A stretch of 64,000 bases of DNA. Source: Planctomycetaceae bacterium (GTDB taxonomy: Bacteria > Planctomycetota > Planctomycetia > Planctomycetales > Planctomycetaceae). The notes beneath the pieces were generated by a model. That model saw only the letters and a program-made list of their open reading frames with translations, made no database searches and was not told the origin of the DNA. Each line of letters starts with the position of its first letter. Position 1 is the stretch's first letter. Positions 36,112-44,415 of the stretch are shown one piece after another. The DNA lies in assembly GCA_041398785.1 (NCBI GenBank), contig JAWKUA010000029.1, positions 1 to 64,000 on the forward strand, given 5' to 3'. The translations under genes were made by a program, and so were the position numbers.

Positions 36112-37116
36112 ATGTCCGAAGACTATTCGTCCGAACTGGAAACGGCGTTGCAGGCGGTCCGGCAGGCAGCCGCCGTGTGCCGAGCCGTGCAGGCTTCCAT
36201 CACCGAAGAATCGCTGGAAAAGAAGGACAAGAGTCCCGTCACGGTGGCGGACTTCGCCAGCCAGGCTCTGATCTGCCGCACGCTGCAGTGGGCGTTTCCG
36301 AATGATCCGGTGATCGGGGAAGAAGGTGCCGAAGAACTGCGCACCGATGCCGGCAGTGCCTTCCTGAGCCGCATCTGCGAAGAATGCGGCGCGGTCGGCG
36401 TTCCCGCGACGGGTGACGAAATCTGCGGCTGGATCGATCGCGGAGATCTGCAGGAGTACCGGCCGCGATTCTGGACTCTGGATCCAATCGACGGAACAAA
36501 AGGTTTTCTGCGAAAGGACCAGTACGCGATTTCGCTGTCGCTGGTCGTTGATGGGAAGATCCAGGTGGGAGTGCTGGGGTGTCCGAACATGCCGCTGAAT
36601 TCCCTGCATCCCGAGGGACCTCGCGGAGTGCTGGCATGGGCGGTGCGCGGCCAGGGCAGTTTTCAACAGCCGCTGGATGATCCGCACGCTGACGCAGCAC
36701 CGATCGCGGTGACTCAGACCGTCAATCCCATCGACGCTCGATTTTGTGAATCGGTGGAATCCGGGCACAGTTCTCATGACTGGTCAGGCCAGATTGCCTC
36801 GGACCTGGGCATTCAGAACGAACCGTTCCGGATTGACAGCCAGTGCAAGTATCTGGCGGTCGCCCGCGGAGACGCCGACATCTATCTGCGTCTGCCGACG
36901 CGCCGAGGCTATCAGGAAAAGATCTGGGACCACGCCGGCGGCGTGATTGTGGTGGAAGAAGCCGGCGGACGGGTCACCGACATTCAGGGCCGCGATGTTG
37001 AGTTCAATCACGGTTCGACTCTGTCGGCCAATCAGGGCATGCTGGTCACAAACGGTCGCTTTCACGATTCTGTTGTCATCGCCGTCGTGAAGAATGCTCC
37101 CGGGAACGCCGTATAA
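36112..37116 (+). CDS. cysQ: 3'(2'),5'-bisphosphate nucleotidase (PAP phosphatase, CysQ/HAL2-like)
   Basis: A 334-residue enzyme of the inositol-monophosphatase superfamily. Metal-site motifs are IGEEGAEELR, LDPIDGTKGF and WDHAGG. The length and TKGF variant fit HAL2-like bisphosphate nucleotidases, which convert 3'-phosphoadenosine 5'-phosphate (PAP) to AMP and so remove the by-product of sulfotransferases and PAPS reductase. ATG 36112 is chosen; the 57 upstream codons lack protein character. The next gene, an SLC13-type permease, starts 12 bp downstream, so both are probably in one operon linked to sulfur metabolism. Confidence 0.88.
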   Translation: MSEDYSSELETALQAVRQAAAVCRAVQASITEESLEKKDKSPVTVADFASQALICRTLQWAFPNDPVIGEEGAEELRTDAGSAFLSRICEECGAVGVPATGDEICGWIDRGDLQEYRPRFWTLDPIDGTKGFLRKDQYAISLSLVVDGKIQVGVLGCPNMPLNSLHPEGPRGVLAWAVRGQGSFQQPLDDPHADAAPIAVTQTVNPIDARFCESVESGHSSHDWSGQIASDLGIQNEPFRIDSQCKYLAVARGDADIYLRLPTRRGYQEKIWDHAGGVIVVEEAGGRVTDIQGRDVEFNHGSTLSANQGMLVTNGRFHDSVVIAVVKNAPGNAV

Positions 37117-37128
37117 GCGGGGACTGCT

Positions 37129-38922
37129 ATGGAGTGGCTCTCAACCGCGCTGACGCTGTTCGTCATTTCCGCATCGATCGTGGGAATCATGGTGCTGCGG
37201 TTTTCCGCGGACATCACACTGCTGGCCGGATTGGCGGCCCTGCTGGTGTATGGAGCCTTCGATGTAAAGTTCGGGCTCAGCGTCGAAGACGGGCTGAAGG
37301 GATTCGCGAATCCGGGTGTCATGACCGTCGCCGTGTTGTTTGTCGTGGCTGACGGACTGCAGCGCACGGGAGCACTGGCGTGGATCGGCATGAGGCTGCT
37401 GGGAACTCCCAAAGGCCGCGTGTCCGCGCAATTGCGTGCGATGGTGCCGGCCGCCATGCTTAGTTCCGTGCTGAACAATACTCCTGTTGTCGCCCTGATG
37501 ATGCCGATTCTCAGCGACTGGTCCCGCAAGCACAGAATCTCCGTCAGCCATCTGTTCCTGCCTTTAAGTTACGCGGCGATCCTGGGAGGCATGTGTACGC
37601 TGATCGGAACCAGCACGACGATTGTCATCAACGGCGAACTGCCCGCCGAAAGCCGCCTGACAATGTTCGAACTGGCGTGGGTCGGTGTCCCGACTGCGGT
37701 CGCCGGCCTGGCGTTCATCACGTTTGCCACGAAGTGGATTCCGGAACGCAAACCGGCATTCACTTCGATGGACGATCCGCGGGAATACACCGTCGAAATG
37801 GAAGTCGACGCCGGCAGCCCGCTGGTCGGTAAGACAATCGAACAGGCCGGCCTGCGGCATCTTCCCGGCGTGTATCTGATGGAAATTGACCGGGGCGGAC
37901 ACGTGATTCCGGCCGTCAGTTCCGACACGCTGCTGGAAGCGAACGATCACCTGGTGTTTGTCGGCGTCGTCGAATCCGTGGTGGACCTGCAGCGGATTCC
38001 GGGGCTGAAACCGGCAACCGATCAGTTGTTCAAGCTGAATGGTCCGCGAGCACATCGCTGTCTGGTGGAAGCGGTCGTGTCCGGCAGCTATCCGTACCTG
38101 AGAATGACAATTCGTGAGTCCAGATTTCGGTCGCAGTACAACGCAGCCATCATCGCTGTGAATCGCGATGGTACGCGTTTGCCGGGAAAGATCGGCGACA
38201 TCCGGCTGCAGGCCGGCGACACTCTGCTGCTGGAATCAAACCCGAACTTCATCGAACGGCAGCGCAATTCCCGGCACTTCTACCTTGTCAGCGAAGTCCA
38301 GAATTCCGCTCCGGTCCGCCACGAAAAAGCCTGGATTGCCCGGCTGATTATGCTGGGCTTCATCATCGCCGCGTCGGTGCTTAGTTCCTACGGCATCAAG
38401 GACGCGGCTCTGCTGGCTTCTCTTCCCGCAGCACTGCTGATGATCCTGTTTCGCTGCTCGCGGACCAGCGACGCCAGACGATCGATCGACTGGAACGTTG
38501 TGCTGGTCATGGCCGCCGGACTGGGTATCGGCAATGCCATGAGAACCAGCGGAGCGTCAGACTTTGTTGTTAATCAGACGCTGAAATTGGTCGGTAACAG
38601 CCCGCAGTTAATGCTGGCGATCATCTTTGTGCTGTCTGTGACGCTGACAAACATGATTACCGCCAAAGCCGCGGCGGTGCTTGTGCTGGAGATCGCTCGC
38701 GAAGCGGCGGAATCGATGGGGATCAGCATTTCTCCGTTTGCGATCGCCGTCATTATGGGGGCCGCCGGAAGCTTCGCGACGCCCTATGGTTACCAGACAA
38801 ACATGATGGTTTACGGTCCCGGCGGATATCGGTCGACCGACTATCTGAAGCTGGGAGTGCCGCTTAGTATTCTGGTGGGGATCATCACGTTGATGATTGT
38901 CCCACAGGTCTGGCCCTTCTGA
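37129..38922 (+). CDS. SLC13/DASS-family permease with two TrkA-C (RCK-C) domains
   Basis: A 597-residue membrane protein. The first half has helices with the anion-permease hairpin motif LSSVLNNTPVVALMMPI and LIGTSTTIVINGEL. Two cytosolic TrkA-C domains follow (about residues 210-285 and 300-375; VGKTIEQAGLRHLPGVYLME, LRLQAGDTLLLESNPN-like), then the second half with a matching TNMITAKAAAVLVLEIA. This layout matches the SLC13 permeases annotated as sodium/sulfate or thiosulfate transporters. Sulfate is favoured by the adjacent cysQ, 12 bp upstream, but that is inference. ATG 37129 is preceded by GGGGA. Confidence 0.86.
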   Translation: MEWLSTALTLFVISASIVGIMVLRFSADITLLAGLAALLVYGAFDVKFGLSVEDGLKGFANPGVMTVAVLFVVADGLQRTGALAWIGMRLLGTPKGRVSAQLRAMVPAAMLSSVLNNTPVVALMMPILSDWSRKHRISVSHLFLPLSYAAILGGMCTLIGTSTTIVINGELPAESRLTMFELAWVGVPTAVAGLAFITFATKWIPERKPAFTSMDDPREYTVEMEVDAGSPLVGKTIEQAGLRHLPGVYLMEIDRGGHVIPAVSSDTLLEANDHLVFVGVVESVVDLQRIPGLKPATDQLFKLNGPRAHRCLVEAVVSGSYPYLRMTIRESRFRSQYNAAIIAVNRDGTRLPGKIGDIRLQAGDTLLLESNPNFIERQRNSRHFYLVSEVQNSAPVRHEKAWIARLIMLGFIIAASVLSSYGIKDAALLASLPAALLMILFRCSRTSDARRSIDWNVVLVMAAGLGIGNAMRTSGASDFVVNQTLKLVGNSPQLMLAIIFVLSVTLTNMITAKAAAVLVLEIAREAAESMGISISPFAIAVIMGAAGSFATPYGYQTNMMVYGPGGYRSTDYLKLGVPLSILVGIITLMIVPQVWPF

Positions 38923-39113
38923 CCGGCGCGAAAAGCCGTCTGTCCGAATGTCGCCGTCGGCCAGGACTCTTCACGAAAACTGCATAATTGTCGGCCACAC
39001 TGCCGTCGCAGCGCTCGCTACGTCGATCTTGCTCCCGTGGTCAGGATCGGCGTAGACTTTCGCCTCAGGCGTGTTTGGATCACCGTCGCGACTTCATTCA
39101 GCGGATGCCTTGA

Positions 39114-40490
39114 ATGATCAGCCAGGCAGGGATGCACGGTTCATTTGCCGAACCGGCTTGTGAAGCCAAGACCAGCCAAAACAACGTCAAACTGTTCGTT
39201 CTCGATACCAACGTCATTCTTCACGATTCGGCGTGTATCTTTAATTTCGAAGAGAACGACATTGCTCTGCCGATCACGGTTCTGGAAGAACTGGATCGCT
39301 TCAAGAAGGGCGACGGAGACCTGAACTTTCAGGCGCGGCAGTTCCTCCGGCAGCTCGACAGTCTGACGGGCGACGTGATGTCCGACGAAGGAGCCCCGCT
39401 GGGCGACGGACTTGGGCGAATTCGCGTGCTGATGAGTCTGCAGAGTGCCCGCACGCGTCAATCGTTCCTTCACGACAGCGCTGACCACCGCATTCTGAAT
39501 ACGGCGCTGGCGGTGTCGGAACTGATGGAAGAACGCGAAGTTGTCCTGGTGACCAAGGACACCAATCTGCGACTGAAGGCCAAGGCGTTCGGCATGATTT
39601 CGCAGGACTACAACAGTGATCGTGTGCAGGACATGCACGCGCTGTACACGGGACGGCGGACCGTCAATGACGTGCCTTCCGCAGTTCTGGACCAGCTTTT
39701 TCAAAACGAAGGATGTGTCCCGGCCGCTGATGTCTGCATTGTGGAATCACCGGTCAGCAACGAGAACTTCATCCTGCGCAACGGGTCACGTTCCGTGCTT
39801 GCGTCATTCAACTCGGAACTGTCTCAGTTTTGCCGGATCACAAAGTCGTCCTGCTTCGGAATCCGCCCGCGAAACGCCGAACAGTCGTTCGCGCTGCAGG
39901 CGCTGACGGACGACCGCATCAAGCTGATTACCCTGGTCGGCCGTGCGGGAACGGGCAAGACGCTGCTGTCGCTGGCAGCGGCACTGGACCGCGTGGCGGC
40001 CTACCGCCAGATTCTGCTGGCACGGCCGATTGTGCCGCTCAGCAATCGTGATCTCGGATTTCTGCCCGGTGACGTCCAGGCCAAGATCGAACCGTACATG
40101 CAGCCGCTGTTCGACAATTTGTCGGTCATCAAACACGAAAACCCCGGATCCCGGGACATGGTCAGTCAGATGATGGAGGAAGAACGCCTGCAGATCACTC
40201 CGCTGGCCTACATTCGCGGACGCAGCCTGCAGCAGACTTTCTTCATTGTTGATGAAGCTCAGAACCTGACTCCGCATGAAGTCAAAACCATCATTACCCG
40301 CGCGGGTGAAGGCACGAAGATCGTGCTGACGGGCGATATTCAGCAGATCGACCATCCGTATCTGGACTCAGCCTCGAACGGCCTGACGTATGTCATCAAC
40401 CGCATGAAGGGCCAGCATCTGTACGCTCACGTCACGCTGGAAAAAGGCGTCCGCTCCGAACTGTCCGAAGCCGCCAGCAGCCTGCTGTAG
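39114..40490 (+). CDS. PIN-PhoH fusion ATPase (PhoH2 type)
   Basis: A 458-residue cytosolic protein. The N-terminal PIN ribonuclease-like domain has KLFVLDTNVILHDS, VLEELDRFKKGDGDL and VLVTKDTNLRLKA. The C-terminal PhoH ATPase has Walker A GRAGTGKTLLSLA, ARPIVPLSNRDLGFLPGD and Walker B FFIVDEAQNLTPHE. PhoH2 proteins couple ATP-driven RNA unwinding to PIN nuclease activity. ATG 39114 is used; ATG 39132 is possible. Repeat copy D starts 7 bases after the stop. No antitoxin-like gene precedes it in the 190-bp gap. Confidence 0.9.
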   Translation: MISQAGMHGSFAEPACEAKTSQNNVKLFVLDTNVILHDSACIFNFEENDIALPITVLEELDRFKKGDGDLNFQARQFLRQLDSLTGDVMSDEGAPLGDGLGRIRVLMSLQSARTRQSFLHDSADHRILNTALAVSELMEEREVVLVTKDTNLRLKAKAFGMISQDYNSDRVQDMHALYTGRRTVNDVPSAVLDQLFQNEGCVPAADVCIVESPVSNENFILRNGSRSVLASFNSELSQFCRITKSSCFGIRPRNAEQSFALQALTDDRIKLITLVGRAGTGKTLLSLAAALDRVAAYRQILLARPIVPLSNRDLGFLPGDVQAKIEPYMQPLFDNLSVIKHENPGSRDMVSQMMEEERLQITPLAYIRGRSLQQTFFIVDEAQNLTPHEVKTIITRAGEGTKIVLTGDIQQIDHPYLDSASNGLTYVINRMKGQHLYAHVTLEKGVRSELSEAASSLL

Positions 40491-40496
40491 GCGATG

Positions 40497-40712
40497 GGCA
40501 GATGAGAATTGACCAATGCAGAGCGACAATTTCTGCACCCTCCCGTTTCCACGGGAGGGTCGCCGATCGAATGCCGTTCAGGCGTTCGATCGCGGGGAGG
40601 GGGTCGCACGGGGAACTCCCGTTGCGCGGACGCCCTCCCCTCGTTTGGTCGCCTGCACGGCGATCAAACTTCGACCCTCCCGTTGAAACGGGAGGGTGTA
40701 TTCTCATCTGCC
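40497..40712 (+). repeat. Structured ~215-bp intergenic repeat, copy D (best preserved)
   Basis: Perfect 13-bp terminal inverted repeats GGCAGATGAGAAT (40497-40509) and ATTCTCATCTGCC (40700-40712) enclose five hairpins. These are 40537-40560 (10-bp arms, TTCC loop); 40564-40592 (CGATCGAA/TTCGATCG extended by GCC/GGC); 40608-40622 (ACGGG/CCCGT) inside the GGGGAGGG (40594-40601)/CCCTCCCC (40633-40640) pair; 40643-40669 (11-bp arms, TGCAC loop); and 40674-40697 (10-bp arms, TGAA loop). It fills the gap between two convergent genes. Confidence 0.9.
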
Positions 40713-40729
40713 GCGGCTTGGCAGGACGG

Positions 40730-41377
40730 TCAGAATTCGATCCGCAGCAGCGGTACGTTCGGGCCGCGAAGGAAGTACTGCTGCTGACTGGGAGCGAGCA
40801 GATTCTGGTTGCCCATGCCGGAACCAAACGCCGCTTCCTCCAGGATCAGCCGGCGGCGCACGTTTTGAGGCAGCGGCCGGGCTCGACGAACTTCGTCCAC
40901 CAGAGCCTGATAGTCCGCGTTGGCACGATAGGCGGCATCGGCATACCAGCGTTCGACGATCACCGCCTGGTGTTCGGCCGAATAATCGCGAAACGCCTGC
41001 CCGGCAACCACCGTCGGATTGTACGCGGCGTTCCGGCTGCCACTGCTGAATGTCGCGGCCACCTGATGACAGACCGAGTTCGAAATGGAGCTGGTTCCCA
41101 TGTTCTGGTACTGCCAGACGTGCGTCAGCTCATGCACCAGCACGCGGTTGGACATGTCGTCCTGAATGCGAATGTTGTTGCCCAGTGTCGTGGGAGCAGC
41201 CGCGATCGCAGCTCTGACGATTCGAACGGGTTCCAGATCAATGGACTGCTGGAACACGAACCGTGCGATTCTGGTTTCCGCAACGGTCAGTGACCGTCCG
41301 GAATGAGAAAACGCGGCACCGGATTCGTGAGCCCAGACTTCCAGCGTCGGCAGACGCAGACGGAGGTTGTCGCCCAT
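40730..41377 (-). CDS. Zinc metallopeptidase-like protein (DUF4157-like HELTH motif)
   Basis: About 215 residues, no signal peptide. The segment NRVLVHELTHVWQYQNMGTS contains the zinc-binding HExxH motif as HELTH followed by W and Q, as in DUF4157-type proteins and phage or secretion-associated metallopeptidase modules. The flanks are helical with YSAEHQAVIVERWYADAAYR, which could supply a further metal ligand. ATG 41377 (MGDNLRLRLP) is preceded by AGGA at about 7 bases; the frame is open to 41458. Substrate unknown. No effector or toxin gene is adjacent. Confidence 0.78.
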   Translation of the reverse strand: MGDNLRLRLPTLEVWAHESGAAFSHSGRSLTVAETRIARFVFQQSIDLEPVRIVRAAIAAAPTTLGNNIRIQDDMSNRVLVHELTHVWQYQNMGTSSISNSVCHQVAATFSSGSRNAAYNPTVVAGQAFRDYSAEHQAVIVERWYADAAYRANADYQALVDEVRRARPLPQNVRRRLILEEAAFGSGMGNQNLLAPSQQQYFLRGPNVPLLRIEF

Positions 41378-41785
41378 GATTCGATCCTTTCGAATGCGGG
41401 AGAAGTTCTGCCGGGCGGACGAAGATGCCCGGCACGTGCAGCGCAAACGGAAGGTCACGTCGGCGCCGCAACCCGAAGACGTTCATTTTCCGAAGAAATG
41501 TCCTGCGGTTGCCGGAAATCCGGGTTCAGCAGTCAGATTCCCGGAATCAATCCCGGCCGCGTCCTCCCGCAGCCGAATCGTCAGCCGTGACCGCCGGAAC
41601 AATTACCCGAGTGGCTCCCGGCCGCGCCGCATCGGCCGGGACGACCGCGACGTTTTCACCAGTGATTCCGATTTTGCAGCGGCCACGTCGGCAGAACGTG
41701 ACTCCGGGCTTCGTCAGTCGGGTTACCACGCAAGCCCGCGCGCGATTGCACGATTACCGTCTGGACAGCTTTTCCGTTCCACCTG
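41378..41785. other. Divergent intergenic region
   Basis: About 408 bp between the peptidase-like gene and the CZB chemoreceptor gene. Overlapping short frames look non-coding and no repeat or structured motif was recognised. Confidence 0.5.
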
Positions 41786-42808
41786 ATGGATGATGCACCG
41801 ATGCTGAGTTTAGAAGAAGCACCCGTCCTTCTACGAGACACCGACGACCAGTTGACGCAGGTTCTGCGGCAGGAAAACGTCCAGCTCAAGGCGGGACTGG
41901 TCAACATTCAATCAAACCTTGCCGATTCCGTAGCGGTCAATGTCGAGAACATCGATAACTGCCGGCAGATTGAGGAACAATGCAACCAACTGGCCACCGA
42001 GTCTGAAACAATCCGGTCGGAAGTTGACCAACTGAGCGCCGCCGTGTCGGAGATGCGGGAACTGGTCGAAGAAACCGACCGGCAGCTGATGGGGATTCAT
42101 TCCTTTGTCGCTTTGATCCAGAAGGTGGCCGCTCAGACCAACCTGCTGGCGCTGAACGCCACCATCGAAGCGGCCCGGGCCGGCGACGCGGGCAAGGGAT
42201 TCGCTGTGGTCGCCAACGAAGTGAAGGCGCTGTCTCAGCAGACGCGCGAAGCGGTTGACAACATCGGTGCGTCCGTGGAGTCCATCCTGGCGAATTCGCA
42301 GCGCGTGGCGGTTCGGGTTCGTGACCTGGATGAACGAAGCTGCGGAATCCGCGGCACCGTGGGCGGTCTGAATGAACGCATCCACGAAACCAGCGAAAGA
42401 AATGCCGATGCCACCGAGCGTGTCGTGGCGTCCAACGAGCGGGTCTTCATGAGTCTCGCAAAGATCGACCACGTGATCTGGAAGGTCAATACCTACCTGA
42501 GTGTGATCGACGGCAAGCCGACCTTTGCATTCGTGGACTGCCGCAACTGCCGGCTTGGCAAGTGGTACTACGAAGGTGACGGCCGATCGTCGTTCTCCGG
42601 AACCTCAGCCTTTCGAAGACTCGAAGCACCGCACGAAGCCGTGCATCAGGCGACACGTCGCGTCTTCGATCTGCTGGAATCGGGTGCCATTGGCGAACAT
42701 TCCAGCGCTCTGACAACTGCCCTCGATGCTATGGAAACCGGCAGCGATCAGGTGTTCGACCGACTGGACCAGATGCTGGCCGAGAAGAGTCATTCCCGGG
42801 GAAGGTAA
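41786..42808 (+). CDS. Cytosolic methyl-accepting chemotaxis-like receptor with a C-terminal CZB zinc-binding domain
   Basis: A 340-residue soluble receptor with no membrane segment. A coiled-coil N-terminus leads into the MCP signalling hairpin, with AQTNLLALNATIEAARAGDA and GKGFAVVANEVKALS at about residues 112-150. The C-terminus is a CZB domain: KIDHVIWKVNTYLSV, CRLGKWYYEGDG and APHEAVHQATRRV carry the expected three His and one Cys ligands. CZB domains bind zinc and sense hypochlorous acid or zinc in some bacteria. Its likely partner is the CheA encoded in the adjacent minus-strand che cluster. Start ATG 41786 or 41801; neither has a strong Shine-Dalgarno. Confidence 0.86.
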   Translation: MDDAPMLSLEEAPVLLRDTDDQLTQVLRQENVQLKAGLVNIQSNLADSVAVNVENIDNCRQIEEQCNQLATESETIRSEVDQLSAAVSEMRELVEETDRQLMGIHSFVALIQKVAAQTNLLALNATIEAARAGDAGKGFAVVANEVKALSQQTREAVDNIGASVESILANSQRVAVRVRDLDERSCGIRGTVGGLNERIHETSERNADATERVVASNERVFMSLAKIDHVIWKVNTYLSVIDGKPTFAFVDCRNCRLGKWYYEGDGRSSFSGTSAFRRLEAPHEAVHQATRRVFDLLESGAIGEHSSALTTALDAMETGSDQVFDRLDQMLAEKSHSRGR

Positions 42809-42833
42809 GGAGTTGCACGGGAATAAGGCGTGC

Positions 42834-42851
42834 GGCAGATGAGAATCTACC
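42834..42851 (+). repeat. Possible remnant of the intergenic repeat left end
   Basis: GGCAGATGAGAAT followed two bases later by ACC matches the left terminal repeat of copy D, and AGGCG precedes both at the same spacing. CTGCC follows, perhaps from the right end. The sequence also forms an imperfect hairpin (CGTGCGGCAG / CTGCCAGCCGCACG) between two convergent genes, which may act as a terminator. Confidence 0.5.
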
Positions 42852-42965
42852 TGCCAGCCGCACGGCGCTAACCCCGGTTCTCTTCGAACACAACCGCGGC
42901 CAGCGCCCTGCAGCTGATGCAGCCAGCAACAGGACTGATGTTTCATGAAACGTGGCGCTGGCCAG

Positions 42966-43814
42966 CTATGCAAAAGCTTCCAGCGTGTCGTCGAGCCGCT
43001 TGCGAGCGTGGCGGACAACATCAGACAGCGAATCCCGGTGCAGCGAGAATGAATCGGTGGCCGCCTGAAAAACGTCACCTTCCGCCGTCCAGCGTTCCGG
43101 CTGTCCCTCGACCATCCATGCCAAAAAGTTGGAGATGCACAGGCCGTAGCACAGGTCGGAACCGCAATCGTCCGGAGTATGATGATACTGAACGGCACGC
43201 GCAATGGATTCCGGCAGTTTCCATGCCTGAGCCACCACAGCACCAACCTCGGCATGGTTCACGCTCAGCACAGCCATTTCCCGGTTGATAAATGGCATGT
43301 CGACCGACCGATCATGGAGTGCCTTCTTGTGGTCATCGGTCAGAAACTCCGACAGCACAAGTTTGCCGAAATCGTGCAGAAGGGCAGACAGCAGAAGTTC
43401 ATCGCTAAGGCGGTTCGACAACAGTTTGGAAAGCTCCTGACCACACGCCATGCAGGCGACGGCGTGCCGCCAATAGCTGTCCGGTGTCAGGTCGAATGCG
43501 GACAAGTCGGGGTTCTTCTTTGGTCGGACGCTGTCAGACATGGCAATCGATAAGACCGCACCCGACCCGACTCGCAGTATCGCCTCCTCTGTCGAGGCGG
43601 TCGGCCGTGAACCATAGGCCGCACTGTTTGCCAGCCTTAGCAGTCGTCCTACCAGAGTCGCATCAAGTTTGACCGTGCGAACAACGTCGCGCAGGTCATA
43701 TTGCTCGTCAGCGAACAGATCCATCAGCCGCGTCAGCGTCAGCGGAAGCGGCGGCAGCGCATTTGCAGTTCTTACAAGTGACTCGTGATCAAGTTGCAGT
43801 GGCCCACTTCCCAT
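42966..43814 (-). CDS. HDOD-domain signalling protein
   Basis: A 282-residue protein with an HDOD fold over most of its length: LPPLPLTLTRLMDL, LVGRLLRLANSAAYG, LLLSALLHDFGKLVLSEF and HAEVGAVVAQAWKLPESIA, followed by QYHHTP. HDOD proteins lack a full HD phosphohydrolase centre and work as signalling adaptors, often in chemotaxis and biofilm control. ATG 43814 is preceded by GGAGGG. It is on the same strand as the che cluster but separated from it by about 600 bp. Confidence 0.87.
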   Translation of the reverse strand: MGSGPLQLDHESLVRTANALPPLPLTLTRLMDLFADEQYDLRDVVRTVKLDATLVGRLLRLANSAAYGSRPTASTEEAILRVGSGAVLSIAMSDSVRPKKNPDLSAFDLTPDSYWRHAVACMACGQELSKLLSNRLSDELLLSALLHDFGKLVLSEFLTDDHKKALHDRSVDMPFINREMAVLSVNHAEVGAVVAQAWKLPESIARAVQYHHTPDDCGSDLCYGLCISNFLAWMVEGQPERWTAEGDVFQAATDSFSLHRDSLSDVVRHARKRLDDTLEAFA

Positions 43815-44415
43815 GGAAATCCCTCCGATTGCTCATCAACACAGATTCCACTGGAATAAAGTCGACAAGGGATCCGAAGGCGGGTCTTACCCCAGTCCCA
43901 TGTCAACACCAACGCTGAATTATAGATCGTCCGTAGGAATTCGAGAACATGACATTGAACGAGAAAAGGGATTTCACTCGTGGGGATGATGTCAGGTGCT
44001 CCCTGAAATCCAGGAAACTGCAGCCATGCCTGCCGCTTGCGCCGCCTGATCTGTTGCTGGAGTTGTGGAAGGCACGTGACCTGACTGCGGGTTTTGCACC
44101 AGCGCGTGAGTTGCAATACGCGCGCGGCGACGTGATCCACACGAGCGCGCCGACGTCGGAAGTCGGTTCCGGCGGCCCGACGGAACCCGTCCGCAGCAGC
44201 CTCGGGCGCAGGCTGTCGCGCGACGGGCTGTCCACAGATTTCACTGAGGCACACAGATTGTTCACGTCCCGCCGAAGCAGCGGCGCGGGTTGGGCTGACT
44301 CGACGGAGCCCGCAGCAAGACGGTGCCTGCTGCGCGCGGCGACGGGTCGATCCGCGCGGCGTGAATCGAAGGTCCGAAATCACGCCGTGTCCCGAATGGG
44401 CGACGACGATCGGAA
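43815..44415. other. 600-bp intergenic region with no supported gene
   Basis: Frames on both strands (for example 43949-44443 plus) are Arg/Ser-rich with no domain. No repeat family, strong hairpin or clear promoter was found. It separates the HDOD gene from the last gene of the che cluster and may hold the HDOD promoter. Confidence 0.5.

Noticed and set aside
39114..40490. Toxin-antitoxin reading of the PIN-PhoH gene
   Set aside because: PhoH2 proteins can pair with an antitoxin gene upstream, but the preceding 190 bp contain no credible small gene.
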